DNA of 53,653 nucleotides, taken from Pseudomonadota bacterium. Its GTDB lineage: Bacteria > Pseudomonadota > Gammaproteobacteria > Pseudomonadales > Moraxellaceae. The stretch covers positions 1 to 53,653 of the forward strand of contig JAJZHK010000015.1 of the NCBI GenBank assembly GCA_021804565.1, in the 5' to 3' direction. Below, piece after piece: positions 18,522 to 28,201 of this stretch. The position numbers and the translations under genes were made by a program. How positions within the stretch are numbered: the stretch's first letter is position 1; each line of letters begins with the position of its first letter. The notes beneath the pieces were generated by a model. It searched no databases and had not been told where the DNA came from. It saw only the letters and a program-made list of their open reading frames with translations.

Positions 18522-20009
18522 TCACCAAACGCCTTGGCTTTGCCATATCTCACGACGCTGTCGATACGGATCGCTCTCGAGATGTGGGTTTTCTGAAAAA
18601 ACCTGAACCTGAGCCGAGGATCCATAAGCCGGCCAGCTCCCCCCCGGACAGCCTTCACGGGCAAAATGTCCCCAATGGTCCTGCATCAGCCTTGACAGGG
18701 CGGCCGCCGACGCTCGCGATCCTGCGAAAAACTGCCCCCAAGGCGTATCGAGATTGGCGAAAACGAACGGCAAATCGACGATATGGCAGGCACCGAGCTG
18801 GCGTAATCCCGCACAAATCCAGTCCATACGATAGAACCAGCTGCGATCCGCAGCAGCCTCAGCCAGCTTCAGGCTGCTCATCGTAAAAATACGATCGGTC
18901 TCAAACATGATCATCCGCGCTTCAACACTCTCCCCGGCCAGCAAATCCGAGTAAGCGGCGCTCAGGGCAGCGGCTCTGGCCGGGACACCACGCTGTACCA
19001 AACGAGCAAAATCGGCCTCGTCCAGCACCTTCGGCTCGGCTTTTTTGCCCCCCATGAGTTCAGGATGATGCAGAAAAATAGACCACTCGTCGCGTGTCAC
19101 ACCCAGCAATAACGGGCGTGTATCGCGTGCAGCCGTCCATAGCGAAGGCGACAAGAGATCATCATCGATATAAGGCAAAGCCGGCATCCCATACTGCATG
19201 ATCTGCGGCTTTGCGCGGCCACGCGGCATGAGCATACGCAAGGTGGATCTTTGTGCACGCAGCCACTGCGGCCAGCTCGCTGCTGCCAGCGACTGCAGAT
19301 CCGGCATCTGCTCACGCATACGCGCGGTGACCTGCTGTGCATACTGCGGCAGATAGATGTGATCGGCGCTACCGCTTTGTACGATGGCACGCTGAAACAG
19401 GGACCGGGCCACTTCGACAGAAAGCAGGCTGGCCACGGCCATGCCGCCGGCGGATTCGCCAAAGAGCGTGACGCGCTGCGGATCGCCACCAAAAACAGCA
19501 ATTTGTGTCTGCACCCATTGCAAGGCCAAGATCAGATCACGCAGGCCGCAGTTGGTATCGGCGGCAAGCTCAGGGTAGGCCCGCCAATCACCAAAACCGG
19601 CAAGACCCAGACGATAATTGACACTAACCACCACGACATTCTGCGCTCTCGCCAGCTGCTCGCCATCATAGATCGCCTGCGCATTGGAGCCATTCAAAAA
19701 GCCGCCACCGTGCACCCAGACCATGACCGCATGCTGCCCCTGGAGACCGGGGGACCAGATGTTGAGGTGGAGACAGTCCTCGCCACACTCACCCACGCCC
19801 AGGAATCCAGCATGCTCCTGGGGGACGGCATGACCCGGCGCATGCGCCGCACGCACCCCGGACCAGGCCTGGCGCGGTAGCGGAGCACGCAGGCGGCGCT
19901 CAGGGCACAGCGGTTCCGCGTAAGGCAGGGCCAGGAAGCGAGCCACACCATCACGCCACTGCCCCTCAATACGACCTGTGGCGATTTCCACTTGTACGGG
20001 TGTCGGCAT
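18522..20009 (-). CDS. Type B carboxylesterase / lipase
   Basis: A 495-residue alpha/beta hydrolase of the carboxylesterase/acetylcholinesterase family, with no clear signal peptide. Seen in order: FLALPYAEPL, CLHLNIWSP, the oxyanion-hole motif VWVHGGGFLNGS, NYRLGLAGFGD, and the nucleophile elbow GESAGGM with the catalytic Ser. The acid and His of the triad lie further C-terminal and were not fixed with certainty. The ATG at 20009 follows GGGAG. It is divergent from mfd with a 91-base gap; the next gene downstream is the Tat-signal partner, but 170 bases separate them. Substrate unknown. Confidence 0.9.
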   Translation of the reverse strand: MPTPVQVEIATGRIEGQWRDGVARFLALPYAEPLCPERRLRAPLPRQAWSGVRAAHAPGHAVPQEHAGFLGVGECGEDCLHLNIWSPGLQGQHAVMVWVHGGGFLNGSNAQAIYDGEQLARAQNVVVVSVNYRLGLAGFGDWRAYPELAADTNCGLRDLILALQWVQTQIAVFGGDPQRVTLFGESAGGMAVASLLSVEVARSLFQRAIVQSGSADHIYLPQYAQQVTARMREQMPDLQSLAAASWPQWLRAQRSTLRMLMPRGRAKPQIMQYGMPALPYIDDDLLSPSLWTAARDTRPLLLGVTRDEWSIFLHHPELMGGKKAEPKVLDEADFARLVQRGVPARAAALSAAYSDLLAGESVEARMIMFETDRIFTMSSLKLAEAAADRSWFYRMDWICAGLRQLGACHIVDLPFVFANLDTPWGQFFAGSRASAAALSRLMQDHWGHFAREGCPGGSWPAYGSSAQVQVFSENPHLESDPYRQRREIWQSQGVW

Positions 20010-20039
20010 TGCTGTTCTCCCGGATATCGATTTTCGGCT

Positions 20040-20069
20040 ATGTCAGAGTCGGGCGACTCATTTTATACT
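20040..20069 (+). promoter_or_regulatory. Candidate promoter for mfd
   Basis: ATGTCA at 20040-20045 and TATACT at 20064-20069, 18 bases apart, lie 31 bases before the mfd start codon in the mfd/carboxylesterase divergent gap. The -10 is good and the -35 is moderate. Confidence 0.4.
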
Positions 20070-20100
20070 CCCCCCTCGAATCTGCCAGGACACCGCATCG

Positions 20101-23100
20101 ATGACATTTCAAGTTCCGCCCCTGCCCCGCCCCGGACAATATCGTGACTGGACGGGTTTGTCGGGTGCGGCTCTCGGCTGGGCCTTGGCACAGATGGCCA
20201 GCCATCATCAGCAAACCTTCTGTGTTCTCTGCAAGGATAGCGCGCAGGTGCAGAGTCTCGCGCGTGAGTTGGACTTCTTTCTGCAGCAGACCTCGATACC
20301 TCGCGTTGTATTTCCTGACCGCGAAATCCTACCCTATGATCGCTTCTCACCGCACCAGGACATCTTGTCCGAGCGCATAGCCACCCTCGCCCAGCTGCCC
20401 GGCATGCGCTCAGGCATCGTTCTCGTTGCGATCAACAGCGCCATCGTGCGCTTGCCACCTGTCGGTCATATCCAGGTGCAGGCCATGCGCTTGGCGCAAG
20501 GGCAAAAATTGCAGATCGAGCAACTGCGTCAGCAACTTCTCAACGTCGGCTACCGTCATGTCGACTGTGTCTACGAGCACGGTGATTTTGCTGTACGTGG
20601 CGCCATCATCGACCTCTTTCCCATGGGGGCAGAGCAAGCCCTGCGTATAGAAATGTTCGATGATGAAATCGACACCCTGCGCCACTTCGATGTCGACAGC
20701 CAGCGATCCACCACCGTCATCGAGCATTTTGAGCTTTTACCGGCACGCGAGTGTCCACTGGACCGTCAGGCGATCAGCCGCTTCCGTGCCCACTGGGAAA
20801 CGCATATCGGCGGCAATCCACGCCATATCCCGCTGTATCAGGATGTCGTTCAGGGCTTGCACAGTGCCGGACTGGAGTCCTACCTGCCACTATTTTTCGA
20901 CCACTGTGCCAGCCTGTTCGAGTACCTGCCCGAGTCCTGCGTGCTTGTTCATGAGCAGGATCTGGCGGCGACCCTGACGCATAGCCTGCATGATATCGAG
21001 CAACGCTATGAAGAGCTGCGCCATGACCGGGAGCGGCCGCTCCTGCCACCGGCCATGCTTTATCTGCGTGATCATGAGTTCTTCAGCGCCATCAAGCCTT
21101 ATCCTCGCCTGCGCCTGAACGACGTGGCCGCCGAGGACGCAGCATTTGACTGGGGCTGCCGACCACCGGCAGCACTGTCGGTGCAGGCGCATTCGCCACA
21201 GCCTATGGCGGCCCTGCAAGAGCATCTGCGCAGCGCAGCGCAAGCCGGGCGCCGGATCCTGTTTACGGCAGAAACCGCGGGCCGCCGCGAAGCCTTACGT
21301 GAACAGCTGGAACAGGCACAGATTCTGGTTCGGCCGGTAGACGACTGGAACGGCTTCATGGCTGCACAAGACGGCCTGATGCTCACCCAGGCCGCGCTGG
21401 ATGCCGGCATGCAAGGCCCGGATCTCGAAATCATCGCTGAAGCCCAGCTCTTTGGCCAGCGGGTGATGCAAAGGCGGCGGCGCAGCTCACAACAGCAGGG
21501 CTTCCAGGAAGATCTGGCCTTGCGCAGCCTGGCCGAGCTTCAACCAGGCGCTGCGGTGGTGCATATCGACCATGGTGTCGGTCGCTATCTGGGCCTGGTC
21601 GTCCTCGAAGTCGAGGGCCAGGCCCAGGAATTTCTGCAACTTGAGTATGCCGACCAGGCCCGTCTCTACGTACCTGTGGCACAGATGCACCTGATTGCCC
21701 GCTATGCCGGCTACGAGGGCGATGACATTCCGCTGCACCGCCTGGGCAGCGACCAGTGGCAAAAAGCGCGTCGTCAGGCGGCTGAGAAAATCCATGATCT
21801 GGCGGCTGAACTGCTCGACATCTATGCCCGTCGAGCCGCCCGCCCGGGTTTCTCCTATCGGCTACAGGGCATCGACTACGAGACCTTCGCCGCTGACTTT
21901 CCTTTTGAGGAAACCGCCGATCAGGCGCAAGCCATCGCCGCTACGCTCGCCGATATGGCCAAGGATCAACCTATGGATAGACTGATCTGCGGCGACGTCG
22001 GCTTTGGCAAGACGGAGGTCGCCATGCGTGCCGCCTTTGTCGCTGTCCAAAATGGCCGGCAGGTTGCTGTCCTCGTGCCGACCACCCTGCTGGCACAGCA
22101 GCATTACGAGTCCTTTCGTGACCGCTTTGCGGCCTGGCCTATACGTATCGAAGCCATCTCCCGCTTTCGCTCGGCGGCCGAGGTAAAAACCATATTGGCC
22201 GACCTGGCCCTGGGCAAGGTTGACATCCTCATTGGCACACACAAGCTTTTGCAGAGCGATATTGTCTTCCAGCAGCTAGGGCTGATGATCGTCGATGAAG
22301 AGCACCGTTTTGGCGTCAAGCATAAGGAGGCCTTGAAGCAAAAGCGTGCTGATGTCGACATGCTCACCTTGACGGCGACACCGATACCCCGCACCTTGAA
22401 CATGGCTTTAGCCTCCCTGCGCGATCTTTCCATCATCAGCACACCACCAGCACGACGGCTGGCCATCAAGACCTTTGTCCGGGACATGCAGAAATCCGTG
22501 ATCAAAGAGGCGGTGCTCCGTGAGCTGTTGCGCGGGGGTCAAGTCTACTATCTGCATAATGAAGTCGACAGCATCGAGCGCTGTGCCCAAGAGCTGGTCG
22601 CTGAGCTTCCTGAAGCACGGGTCGGTATTGCCCATGGTCAAATGCGTGAACGTGAACTTGAGCAGGTGATGCAGCAGTTTTATCACAAGCAGTTCAACAT
22701 CCTCGTCTGCACCACCATCATAGAAACCGGAATCGATGTGCCGTCTGCCAACACCATCATCATCGAAAGGGCGGACAAGCTGGGGCTGGCACAGCTGCAC
22801 CAGCTGCGCGGACGTGTCGGTCGCTCACACCATCAGGCCTATGCCTATCTGCTGACCCCGGTAGGCAAAAAATCGATGACCGCTGATGCAGAAAAACGGC
22901 TGCTGGCCATAGAACAGGCGCAAGACCTGGGCGCCGGCTTTATCCTGGCCAGCCAGGATCTGGAAATTCGCGGCGCCGGCGAACTGCTCGGTGATGAGCA
23001 AAGCGGTGGCATCCAGGCACTAGGCTACAGCATGTATATGGAGATGCTGGAGCGTGCCGTGCACGCCATACGTGAAGGGAGAACGCCCAAGGCGGACGAG

Positions 23101-23544
23101 CCTCTGAACATGCATGCTGATATCCAGCTACGTATTCCCGCCCTCATTCCCGATGATTACTTGCCCGACGTCCATATGCGCCTGATCTTTTATAAGCGTC
23201 TGGCTTCGGCGCGCAATGAAGAGGACTTGCGCGAGCTGCGCAGCGAAATGATCGATCGATTTGGCTTGCTACCGATTCCGGTACAACATCTTTTTGCCGT
23301 GCATGCGCTACGCCAGCACGCCGAGCGCCTGGGTATCGCGCACATCGATGCGAACGCCGAGGGCGGCCGCCTGGACTTTAGCGCTCACACCCGTATCGAA
23401 CCGGCCAGGCTCATCGCCTTGATCCAGAAACAGCCTCGCATCTACAAACTCGAAGGGTCCATGCGCTTGCGCTTCATCCAGCCCAGCCAGGATGCCCAGG
23501 AGCGACTGCGACGGGTCAGCGAGCTCCTGCATGCTTTAAGCTAG
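20101..23544 (+). CDS. mfd: Mfd, transcription-repair coupling factor
   Basis: A DNA translocase that removes RNA polymerase stalled at lesions and recruits UvrA. The 1147-residue length is typical. Domains in order: a UvrB-like N-terminal part (residues 1-350, including RVVFPDREILPYDRFSPH), the RNA-polymerase-interacting domain (about 485-560, PGAAVVHIDHGVGRYLGL), then RecG-like helicase motors with Walker A GDVGFGKTEVAMRA, DEEHRFG, TATPIPRTLNMAL, FNILVCTTIIETGIDVP and LRGRVGRSHHQAYAYLL, and the TRCF C-terminal domain. The ATG at 20101 gives MTFQVPPLP; the frame upstream crosses the promoter. Confidence 0.97.
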   Translation: MTFQVPPLPRPGQYRDWTGLSGAALGWALAQMASHHQQTFCVLCKDSAQVQSLARELDFFLQQTSIPRVVFPDREILPYDRFSPHQDILSERIATLAQLPGMRSGIVLVAINSAIVRLPPVGHIQVQAMRLAQGQKLQIEQLRQQLLNVGYRHVDCVYEHGDFAVRGAIIDLFPMGAEQALRIEMFDDEIDTLRHFDVDSQRSTTVIEHFELLPARECPLDRQAISRFRAHWETHIGGNPRHIPLYQDVVQGLHSAGLESYLPLFFDHCASLFEYLPESCVLVHEQDLAATLTHSLHDIEQRYEELRHDRERPLLPPAMLYLRDHEFFSAIKPYPRLRLNDVAAEDAAFDWGCRPPAALSVQAHSPQPMAALQEHLRSAAQAGRRILFTAETAGRREALREQLEQAQILVRPVDDWNGFMAAQDGLMLTQAALDAGMQGPDLEIIAEAQLFGQRVMQRRRRSSQQQGFQEDLALRSLAELQPGAAVVHIDHGVGRYLGLVVLEVEGQAQEFLQLEYADQARLYVPVAQMHLIARYAGYEGDDIPLHRLGSDQWQKARRQAAEKIHDLAAELLDIYARRAARPGFSYRLQGIDYETFAADFPFEETADQAQAIAATLADMAKDQPMDRLICGDVGFGKTEVAMRAAFVAVQNGRQVAVLVPTTLLAQQHYESFRDRFAAWPIRIEAISRFRSAAEVKTILADLALGKVDILIGTHKLLQSDIVFQQLGLMIVDEEHRFGVKHKEALKQKRADVDMLTLTATPIPRTLNMALASLRDLSIISTPPARRLAIKTFVRDMQKSVIKEAVLRELLRGGQVYYLHNEVDSIERCAQELVAELPEARVGIAHGQMRERELEQVMQQFYHKQFNILVCTTIIETGIDVPSANTIIIERADKLGLAQLHQLRGRVGRSHHQAYAYLLTPVGKKSMTADAEKRLLAIEQAQDLGAGFILASQDLEIRGAGELLGDEQSGGIQALGYSMYMEMLERAVHAIREGRTPKADEPLNMHADIQLRIPALIPDDYLPDVHMRLIFYKRLASARNEEDLRELRSEMIDRFGLLPIPVQHLFAVHALRQHAERLGIAHIDANAEGGRLDFSAHTRIEPARLIALIQKQPRIYKLEGSMRLRFIQPSQDAQERLRRVSELLHALS

Positions 23545-23554
23545 GCCGGCATCC

Positions 23555-24583
23555 TCAGGCGGCCAGGCGCCGGAGCCATAGACAGGCTTGCTCGTACAGC
23601 GGGTGTTTTTGCTGTGCGGGCCAGTTCATACGGAAATGTCCATGCAGTTTTTGCAAGCGCTGTGACGACGCTGCGGAGCGCCGATCACCACGTCTTTGCA
23701 GATGGCTGAGCACCTGCTCGGCGGCGGGACGATCGTTGCACACCAGAATCATGTCACAGCCTGCATCGATGGCCAGATCCGCACGCTCCGCCGGTGTTCC
23801 ATACTGGACTGCACCTTGCATGCTCAAGTCATCACTGAAAATCGCCCCTTGAAAACCCAGGCGATGACGCAGAATGTCCTGCAGCCAGATCTTGGAAAAT
23901 CCTGCCGGCCGCTGATCCACCTGCGGATAGAGAACATGCGCCGGCATCATGCCCTGCAGTTCTGCCGCCAGCTCACGAAAAGGCTGCAGGTCGTACTGCT
24001 CGATCTGAGCGTAAGAGCGCGCATCCACCGGCAAATCGAGGTGCGAATCGGCAGCCACCGAACCATGGCCAGGAAAGTGTTTGCCGGTGGCCGCCATACC
24101 CGCTTCGCGCATCCCGGCGATGAATGCTTTCAGCACCGCCGTGGCGATATGGGGGTCCGCGTGCACCGCGCGTCGGCCGATGACAGCGCTGACGCCGGGG
24201 TTGAGATCAAGGACCGGGGCAAAGCTGATATCCACACCCAAAGCCAGTACCTCGCTGGCCAAAAGCCAGGCGACATGATGCGCCGCCTGCAGGGCCTGCT
24301 CGGGAGATCTCTCGTACAAATCACCGAATGCCGCCATCTCAGGCAGAGGCTGCAAGCCCTGACGCAAACGCTGGACGCGCCCGCCCTCTTGATCCACAGC
24401 GAGCAGAAGATCAGGGCGACGGCGGCGCAGGGCGTGCACCAGATGCATCAGCTGTTGCGGATCTTCATAGTTACGGGCAAAAAAAATGACACCGCCGACC
24501 TCGGCTTGCGCCATCAGATGCAGCTCATCCCGCGTCAGCTCCGTAGCTTCCAGATCCAGCATCAATGCGCCGCGACTCATCAT
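23555..24583 (-). CDS. nagZ: NagZ, beta-N-acetylglucosaminidase (GH3)
   Basis: A cytoplasmic enzyme of murein recycling that cuts GlcNAc from 1,6-anhydro-muropeptides; its products can induce AmpC-type beta-lactamases in species that have ampR. The 342-residue single-domain protein shows DQEGGRVQRLR, the NagZ motif GKHFPGHGSVAADSHLDLP with the flexible His-loop, and FSDDLSM with the nucleophile Asp. Two ATG codons stand in tandem after GAGAGGAGA. It converges on mfd, with 10 bases between the stops. Confidence 0.95.
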   Translation of the reverse strand: MMSRGALMLDLEATELTRDELHLMAQAEVGGVIFFARNYEDPQQLMHLVHALRRRRPDLLLAVDQEGGRVQRLRQGLQPLPEMAAFGDLYERSPEQALQAAHHVAWLLASEVLALGVDISFAPVLDLNPGVSAVIGRRAVHADPHIATAVLKAFIAGMREAGMAATGKHFPGHGSVAADSHLDLPVDARSYAQIEQYDLQPFRELAAELQGMMPAHVLYPQVDQRPAGFSKIWLQDILRHRLGFQGAIFSDDLSMQGAVQYGTPAERADLAIDAGCDMILVCNDRPAAEQVLSHLQRRGDRRSAASSQRLQKLHGHFRMNWPAQQKHPLYEQACLWLRRLAA

Positions 24584-24662
24584 GGCTCTCCTCTCTCGCC
24601 TAGAGTGGCGATTATACGCAGGCTGGCAGAGAAAAAAATCATGGATACCCTCCTCCTTGCGG

Positions 24663-24691
24663 TTGTTGACTGAGGATGCTCTGCATATACT
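24663..24691 (+). promoter_or_regulatory. Candidate promoter for prc
   Basis: TTGTTG at 24663-24668 and TATACT at 24686-24691 with a 17-base spacer, 52 bases before the prc start, in the nagZ/prc divergent gap. Confidence 0.45.
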
Positions 24692-24743
24692 TGCCCTGTC
24701 CGCAAGTGTCTGCGTGCCCTCGATCTGGCCACTGGAATAAGCA

Positions 24744-26882
24744 ATGCCCTCGCCCCGCTACCCCCGCAAGTTTTTGGGTCTGGCCCTGGTGTCACTGGCC
24801 CTGGTATTCGCTGGAGGCTTCACCTCCTCGACGCAACCGCGCGCAGCTTACACCGAGCTGGCTCCAACCCAGCAAGAATCGGCAGCAGCCATCGATGTCG
24901 CCAAGGATCTTGTCCACTACAGCTATCTGCACCCCAGCCTGGATGCCCGCTTCTCCAGCAAGGTTTTTGATCGCTACCTGAAAGATCTTGACCCCTCGCA
25001 CAGCTATTTTTACGCCTCGGACATCAAAGAGTTTGAGCCTTTACGCAACACCCTGGGCAGTGCTCTGACCCATGGCGACCTGCATGCAGCGTTCTTCATC
25101 TACAATCGTTTCCAGCAACGCATGACGGAGCGCCTGAATTTCGAACTGGCCCTGCTGCAGACACACGCCCTGATGAATTTCAACCGCGAAGACTGGGTTG
25201 AGACCGATCGCGAGCATGCCCCCTGGATCAGCAACCAGGCGGCCATGGACAAACTCTGGCGGCAACGCGTCAAAGCCAGCGAGCTCAGCCTGACCTTGGC
25301 CGGCAAACCGGCCGCGGAAACACTCAAGCTTCTGGGCAAACGCTATCAGAGCCAGCTCACGCACCTCTACCAGGCTCACGCTGATGACGCCTTCCAGATC
25401 TACATGGATGCTCTGACCGAGAGCATCGACCCCCATACCGAGTACTTCACCCCGCGCGTCTCGGAAAACTTCAACATCAATATGTCCTTGTCGCTTGAAG
25501 GCATAGGCGCTGTCTTGCAGACCGAGGATGAGTACACCAAGGTCGTGCGTCTGGTGACCGGTGGCCCGGCTGATAAAGGACATACCCTCAAACCCGGTGA
25601 TCGTATCGTCGCCGTAGCGCAGGCCAATGGCGAGTTCGTCGACGTCGTCGGCTGGCGCATCGATGAAGTCGTCGATCTTATCCGTGGCCCTAAAGGCTCG
25701 CTGGTGCGCTTGCAAGTGCTGCCAGCGGGCAGTCACGACGAGCACCAGACGCATATCGTCAGCATCGTACGCAACACCGTGGCTTTGCAGGATCAGGCGG
25801 CTAAAAAGCATGTCATCGAACTGACCCGCAATGGCGTCAAGCACCGCATAGGCGTCATCGTGCTTCCTACGTTTTATGCCGATTTTCAGGCTGAACAGGA
25901 TGGCAACCCCAACTACCGGAGCACGACACGCGACGTCAAGGCGCTTATCGAGGAGCTCAAGCAAGAGCATATCGACGGGCTCATCATCGACTTGCGCAAC
26001 AACGGCGGCGGCGCCCTCCAGGAAGCCAACAGCCTGGTCGGCCTGTTCATCGACACCGGCCCTACCGTGCAGGTGCGCAGCTCAACCGGACAGGTTGAAG
26101 TCCTGGGCGACACCGATGAAGGCATGAGCTATACCGGCCCGCTGGTGGTCATGGTCAATCGCTTGAGCGCGTCGGCCTCAGAAATCTTCTCTGGCGCCAT
26201 ACAGGACTATCAGCGTGGCTTGATCATCGGCTCGACCACCTTTGGCAAAGCGACCGTTCAAGCCTTGCGCGATGTCGGCTATGGCCAGGTTAAAATCACT
26301 GAAGATAAGTTTTATCGTATTTCCGGGGAATCGAATCAGAATCGCGGCGTCATTCCCGACATCGTCTTTCCCAGCCTGATCGATGACAAGGACATCGGCG
26401 AAAGCGCCCTGCCCAACGCCATGCCTTCCGACAGCATCAGCCCGGTCAATTACCAGACTTTCTTCGACCTGAAGTCCATTTTGCCCACACTTCGTAAAGA
26501 AGACGCGCTGCGCGCGGCAAAGTCACCCGACTTCGTCTATACACGTGCAGAAGCAGCCCTGTTGCGGGCGCAACGCGGCAAGACCCGCATCAGCCTGCAG
26601 GAAAGCCTGCGGCGACAGGAACAAAATGCGCTTGATGCCCAGCAGTTGAGCATAGAAAATGCCAAACGACAGGCCAAAGGCCTGCCTCTGCTGAAATCGC
26701 TGGATGGGGCCGACAACGCCAGCAGTAGCGACGATGCCAGCGCTCCTAGTGATAGTGACATCCAGAAAGATGGCTTTCTGCGCGAAGCGGGTGAGGTCAT
26801 CCTCGACTGGACACACCTGCTCAAAAACCACAAGAGCGTGCCTGTCGACACCGCGCCGGTGGCCAGCAGTTCGCATGCCTGA
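24744..26882 (+). CDS. prc: Prc/Tsp, periplasmic C-terminal processing protease (S41)
   Basis: Tail-specific periplasmic protease; in relatives it processes FtsI and degrades the murein hydrolase MepS with NlpI. The 712 residues begin with a signal peptide (KFLGLALVSLALVFAGGFTS). Next come the Tsp N-terminal domain (DPSHSYFYASDIKEF, SIDPHTEYFTPR), a PDZ domain (about residues 240-330; LEGIGAVLQTED, LKPGDRIVAV), and the S41 core with IDLRNNGGGAL, the catalytic Ser in LSASASEIFSGA and the Lys in STTFGKATVQ. The C-terminus is an extended helical region rich in Lys and Gln. GGAATAA precedes the ATG. Confidence 0.95.
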   Translation: MPSPRYPRKFLGLALVSLALVFAGGFTSSTQPRAAYTELAPTQQESAAAIDVAKDLVHYSYLHPSLDARFSSKVFDRYLKDLDPSHSYFYASDIKEFEPLRNTLGSALTHGDLHAAFFIYNRFQQRMTERLNFELALLQTHALMNFNREDWVETDREHAPWISNQAAMDKLWRQRVKASELSLTLAGKPAAETLKLLGKRYQSQLTHLYQAHADDAFQIYMDALTESIDPHTEYFTPRVSENFNINMSLSLEGIGAVLQTEDEYTKVVRLVTGGPADKGHTLKPGDRIVAVAQANGEFVDVVGWRIDEVVDLIRGPKGSLVRLQVLPAGSHDEHQTHIVSIVRNTVALQDQAAKKHVIELTRNGVKHRIGVIVLPTFYADFQAEQDGNPNYRSTTRDVKALIEELKQEHIDGLIIDLRNNGGGALQEANSLVGLFIDTGPTVQVRSSTGQVEVLGDTDEGMSYTGPLVVMVNRLSASASEIFSGAIQDYQRGLIIGSTTFGKATVQALRDVGYGQVKITEDKFYRISGESNQNRGVIPDIVFPSLIDDKDIGESALPNAMPSDSISPVNYQTFFDLKSILPTLRKEDALRAAKSPDFVYTRAEAALLRAQRGKTRISLQESLRRQEQNALDAQQLSIENAKRQAKGLPLLKSLDGADNASSSDDASAPSDSDIQKDGFLREAGEVILDWTHLLKNHKSVPVDTAPVASSSHA

Positions 26883-26970
26883 AGATCGGAAAGCCCGGGT
26901 GCAGACGTCGTAGGACGCCTCACCCAGCCGACCGGGCTGAGCAAGGCTCCCGAGTTCATCGGGGTGGAGT

Positions 26971-27882
26971 TTAGGCCTTGTTCTCGCTTCGATAAGGCAG
27001 CACGCGTCCTGCCGCGCGCACACGGCTATCGCCGTCGATGACGCGCAACTGGTGCCAGCCTTCCGCATCGGGATCGACACTGACCTGGACCTGCAGCTCG
27101 CCTGAAGGCAGGGGGATGGGTCTGAGAAAACGTAAATCCAGCTCATGGACGCTGATTTCTTTTTGCAGGCACTCATAGCTGCGGGCAAAAAGACCCAAGC
27201 CCTGCAGAACGGTACGCCCAAAGGCAGACTTGCGCCCCATGGCGTCGATCCAGTGGATGGGATTGAAATCACCGGTCAGCACAGCAAACTGAAAACCATC
27301 ATCAGGCTCAGCCCGCCAGACCCCCACGGTACGCCAGGCTTCCACATGCACCCGTGACTGACGCAAAGCCGCACGGCGCGCCGCCGGACTGAGAAAGGTC
27401 GTATGCAGGGTAGCTTCAACCAGATCATGGCGCTGCTTGGTGCCGGTCACGATGCGTACGTCAAGGTCGGCTCTGCCCTGCTCCTCGCGCATCGAGTGCA
27501 GGCTGGCCCTGACAACCAGAGGGGCATCCAGCGGCAGGGGACCGTTGCAGCGCATGTGCACGCCCTGGTTGATGATATCGACCAAATCGTACTTGGACTG
27601 CTCGATCACCTGCAAGGCCAGGGGCAAGCCCCATTGGGCGAACATATGCGGAGGCAAAACACCCTCTTCCTGACCACCGGACCAATCCGTGTAGGCGCGA
27701 ACCAAATCGATGGGCAAAGGGCTATGGATGGCCGCCAGATCATGAAACTGGCTAGGGTTTTCCGCCGGGCGCACGAAGGGCAACCAGGAGCGGGCATAAG
27801 CACGACTCCATGCCTTCAACATAGGCCCCTGGTAGCGAATCAGCGACAAGGGTATGGGACGCGTAGAAACGATATTTTTCAC
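26971..27882 (-). CDS. MaoC-like hydratase/dehydratase domain protein
   Basis: A 303-residue double-hot-dog-type protein. The C-terminal half has the hydratase-2 motif VLTGDFNPIHWID with the Asp-His pair, then FGRTVLQGLGLFA. The N-terminal half (PLPIDLVRAYTDWSGG, LPPHMFAQWGLPLAL) looks like the degenerate first hot-dog. Such proteins hydrate or dehydrate acyl-CoA or acyl-ACP esters in fatty-acid or PHA metabolism; substrate unknown. The GTG start follows AGAGGTGA about 10 bases upstream. It converges on prc; between them lies a possible hairpin (AGCCCGG at 26892-26898 with CCGGGCT at 26932-26938). Upstream is tRNA-Arg. Confidence 0.8.
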   Translation of the reverse strand: MKNIVSTRPIPLSLIRYQGPMLKAWSRAYARSWLPFVRPAENPSQFHDLAAIHSPLPIDLVRAYTDWSGGQEEGVLPPHMFAQWGLPLALQVIEQSKYDLVDIINQGVHMRCNGPLPLDAPLVVRASLHSMREEQGRADLDVRIVTGTKQRHDLVEATLHTTFLSPAARRAALRQSRVHVEAWRTVGVWRAEPDDGFQFAVLTGDFNPIHWIDAMGRKSAFGRTVLQGLGLFARSYECLQKEISVHELDLRFLRPIPLPSGELQVQVSVDPDAEGWHQLRVIDGDSRVRAAGRVLPYRSENKA

Positions 27883-28057
27883 GGCGAACTGATCACCTCT
27901 CCCTCATTAGTTCAATGATAAATCATTTTCCCATGAAGCACCAGAGCTGGCCGTGCCGAAAAGCACCAGCGCCCTATCGCTCAAGGCCAGACAACATCAG
28001 AGAAGATGCACAGCATAACAAGGATTTTTATCAGGATTGAACGGCACAGAGCGAGGA

Positions 28058-28134
28058 TGGCGCCCCGAACACGATTCGAACGTGCGACCTGTCCCTTAGG
28101 AGGGGACCGCTCTATCCATCTGAGCTATCGGGGC
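28058..28134 (-). tRNA. tRNA-Arg (anticodon CCT)
   Basis: On the minus strand the acceptor stem is GCCCCGA with TCGGGGC, the discriminator is G and CCA is encoded (28058-28060). The D arm is AGCTCAGATGGATAGAGC. The anticodon stem GTCCC/GGGAC encloses CTCCTAA, giving anticodon CCT, which reads AGG. The T arm has GTTCGAATC. Length is 77 bases. Confidence 0.97.
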
Positions 28135-28144
28135 CAAGCCGGGG

Positions 28145-28173
28145 ATTGTAGCCAAGAAGAAAGCCCCGGCCAA
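28145..28173 (-). promoter_or_regulatory. Candidate tRNA-Arg promoter inside the rpoS terminator
   Basis: On the minus strand TTGGCC (28168-28173) and TACAAT (28145-28150) are 17 bases apart. The tRNA starts 11 bases after the -10, close to where transcription would begin. The -35 lies in the downstream arm region of the rpoS terminator stem. Confidence 0.45.
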
Positions 28174-28192
28174 GAACAAAATGGCCGGGGCT
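28158..28192 (-). terminator. Intrinsic terminator of nlpD-rpoS
   Basis: AGCCCCGGCCA (28182-28192) and TGGCCGGGGCT (28162-28172) on the minus strand form a perfect 11-bp stem with a 9-base loop, followed by TTCTTCTT. It starts 10 bases after the rpoS stop codon. Confidence 0.85.
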
Positions 28193-28201
28193 GTAAAACG
28201 G

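Noticed and set aside
25041-25970. Minus-strand open frame of 309 codons inside prc
   Set aside because: Antisense shadow of the protease PDZ and catalytic coding region.
26883-26894. AGATCGGAAAGC resembling a sequencing adapter
   Set aside because: Differs from the adapter after 9 bases and is embedded in normal intergenic sequence; probably chance.
26892-26938. Hairpin between prc and the MaoC-like gene as a terminator
   Set aside because: Stem of 7 bp with a 33-base loop and no T-run; kept only as a remark.
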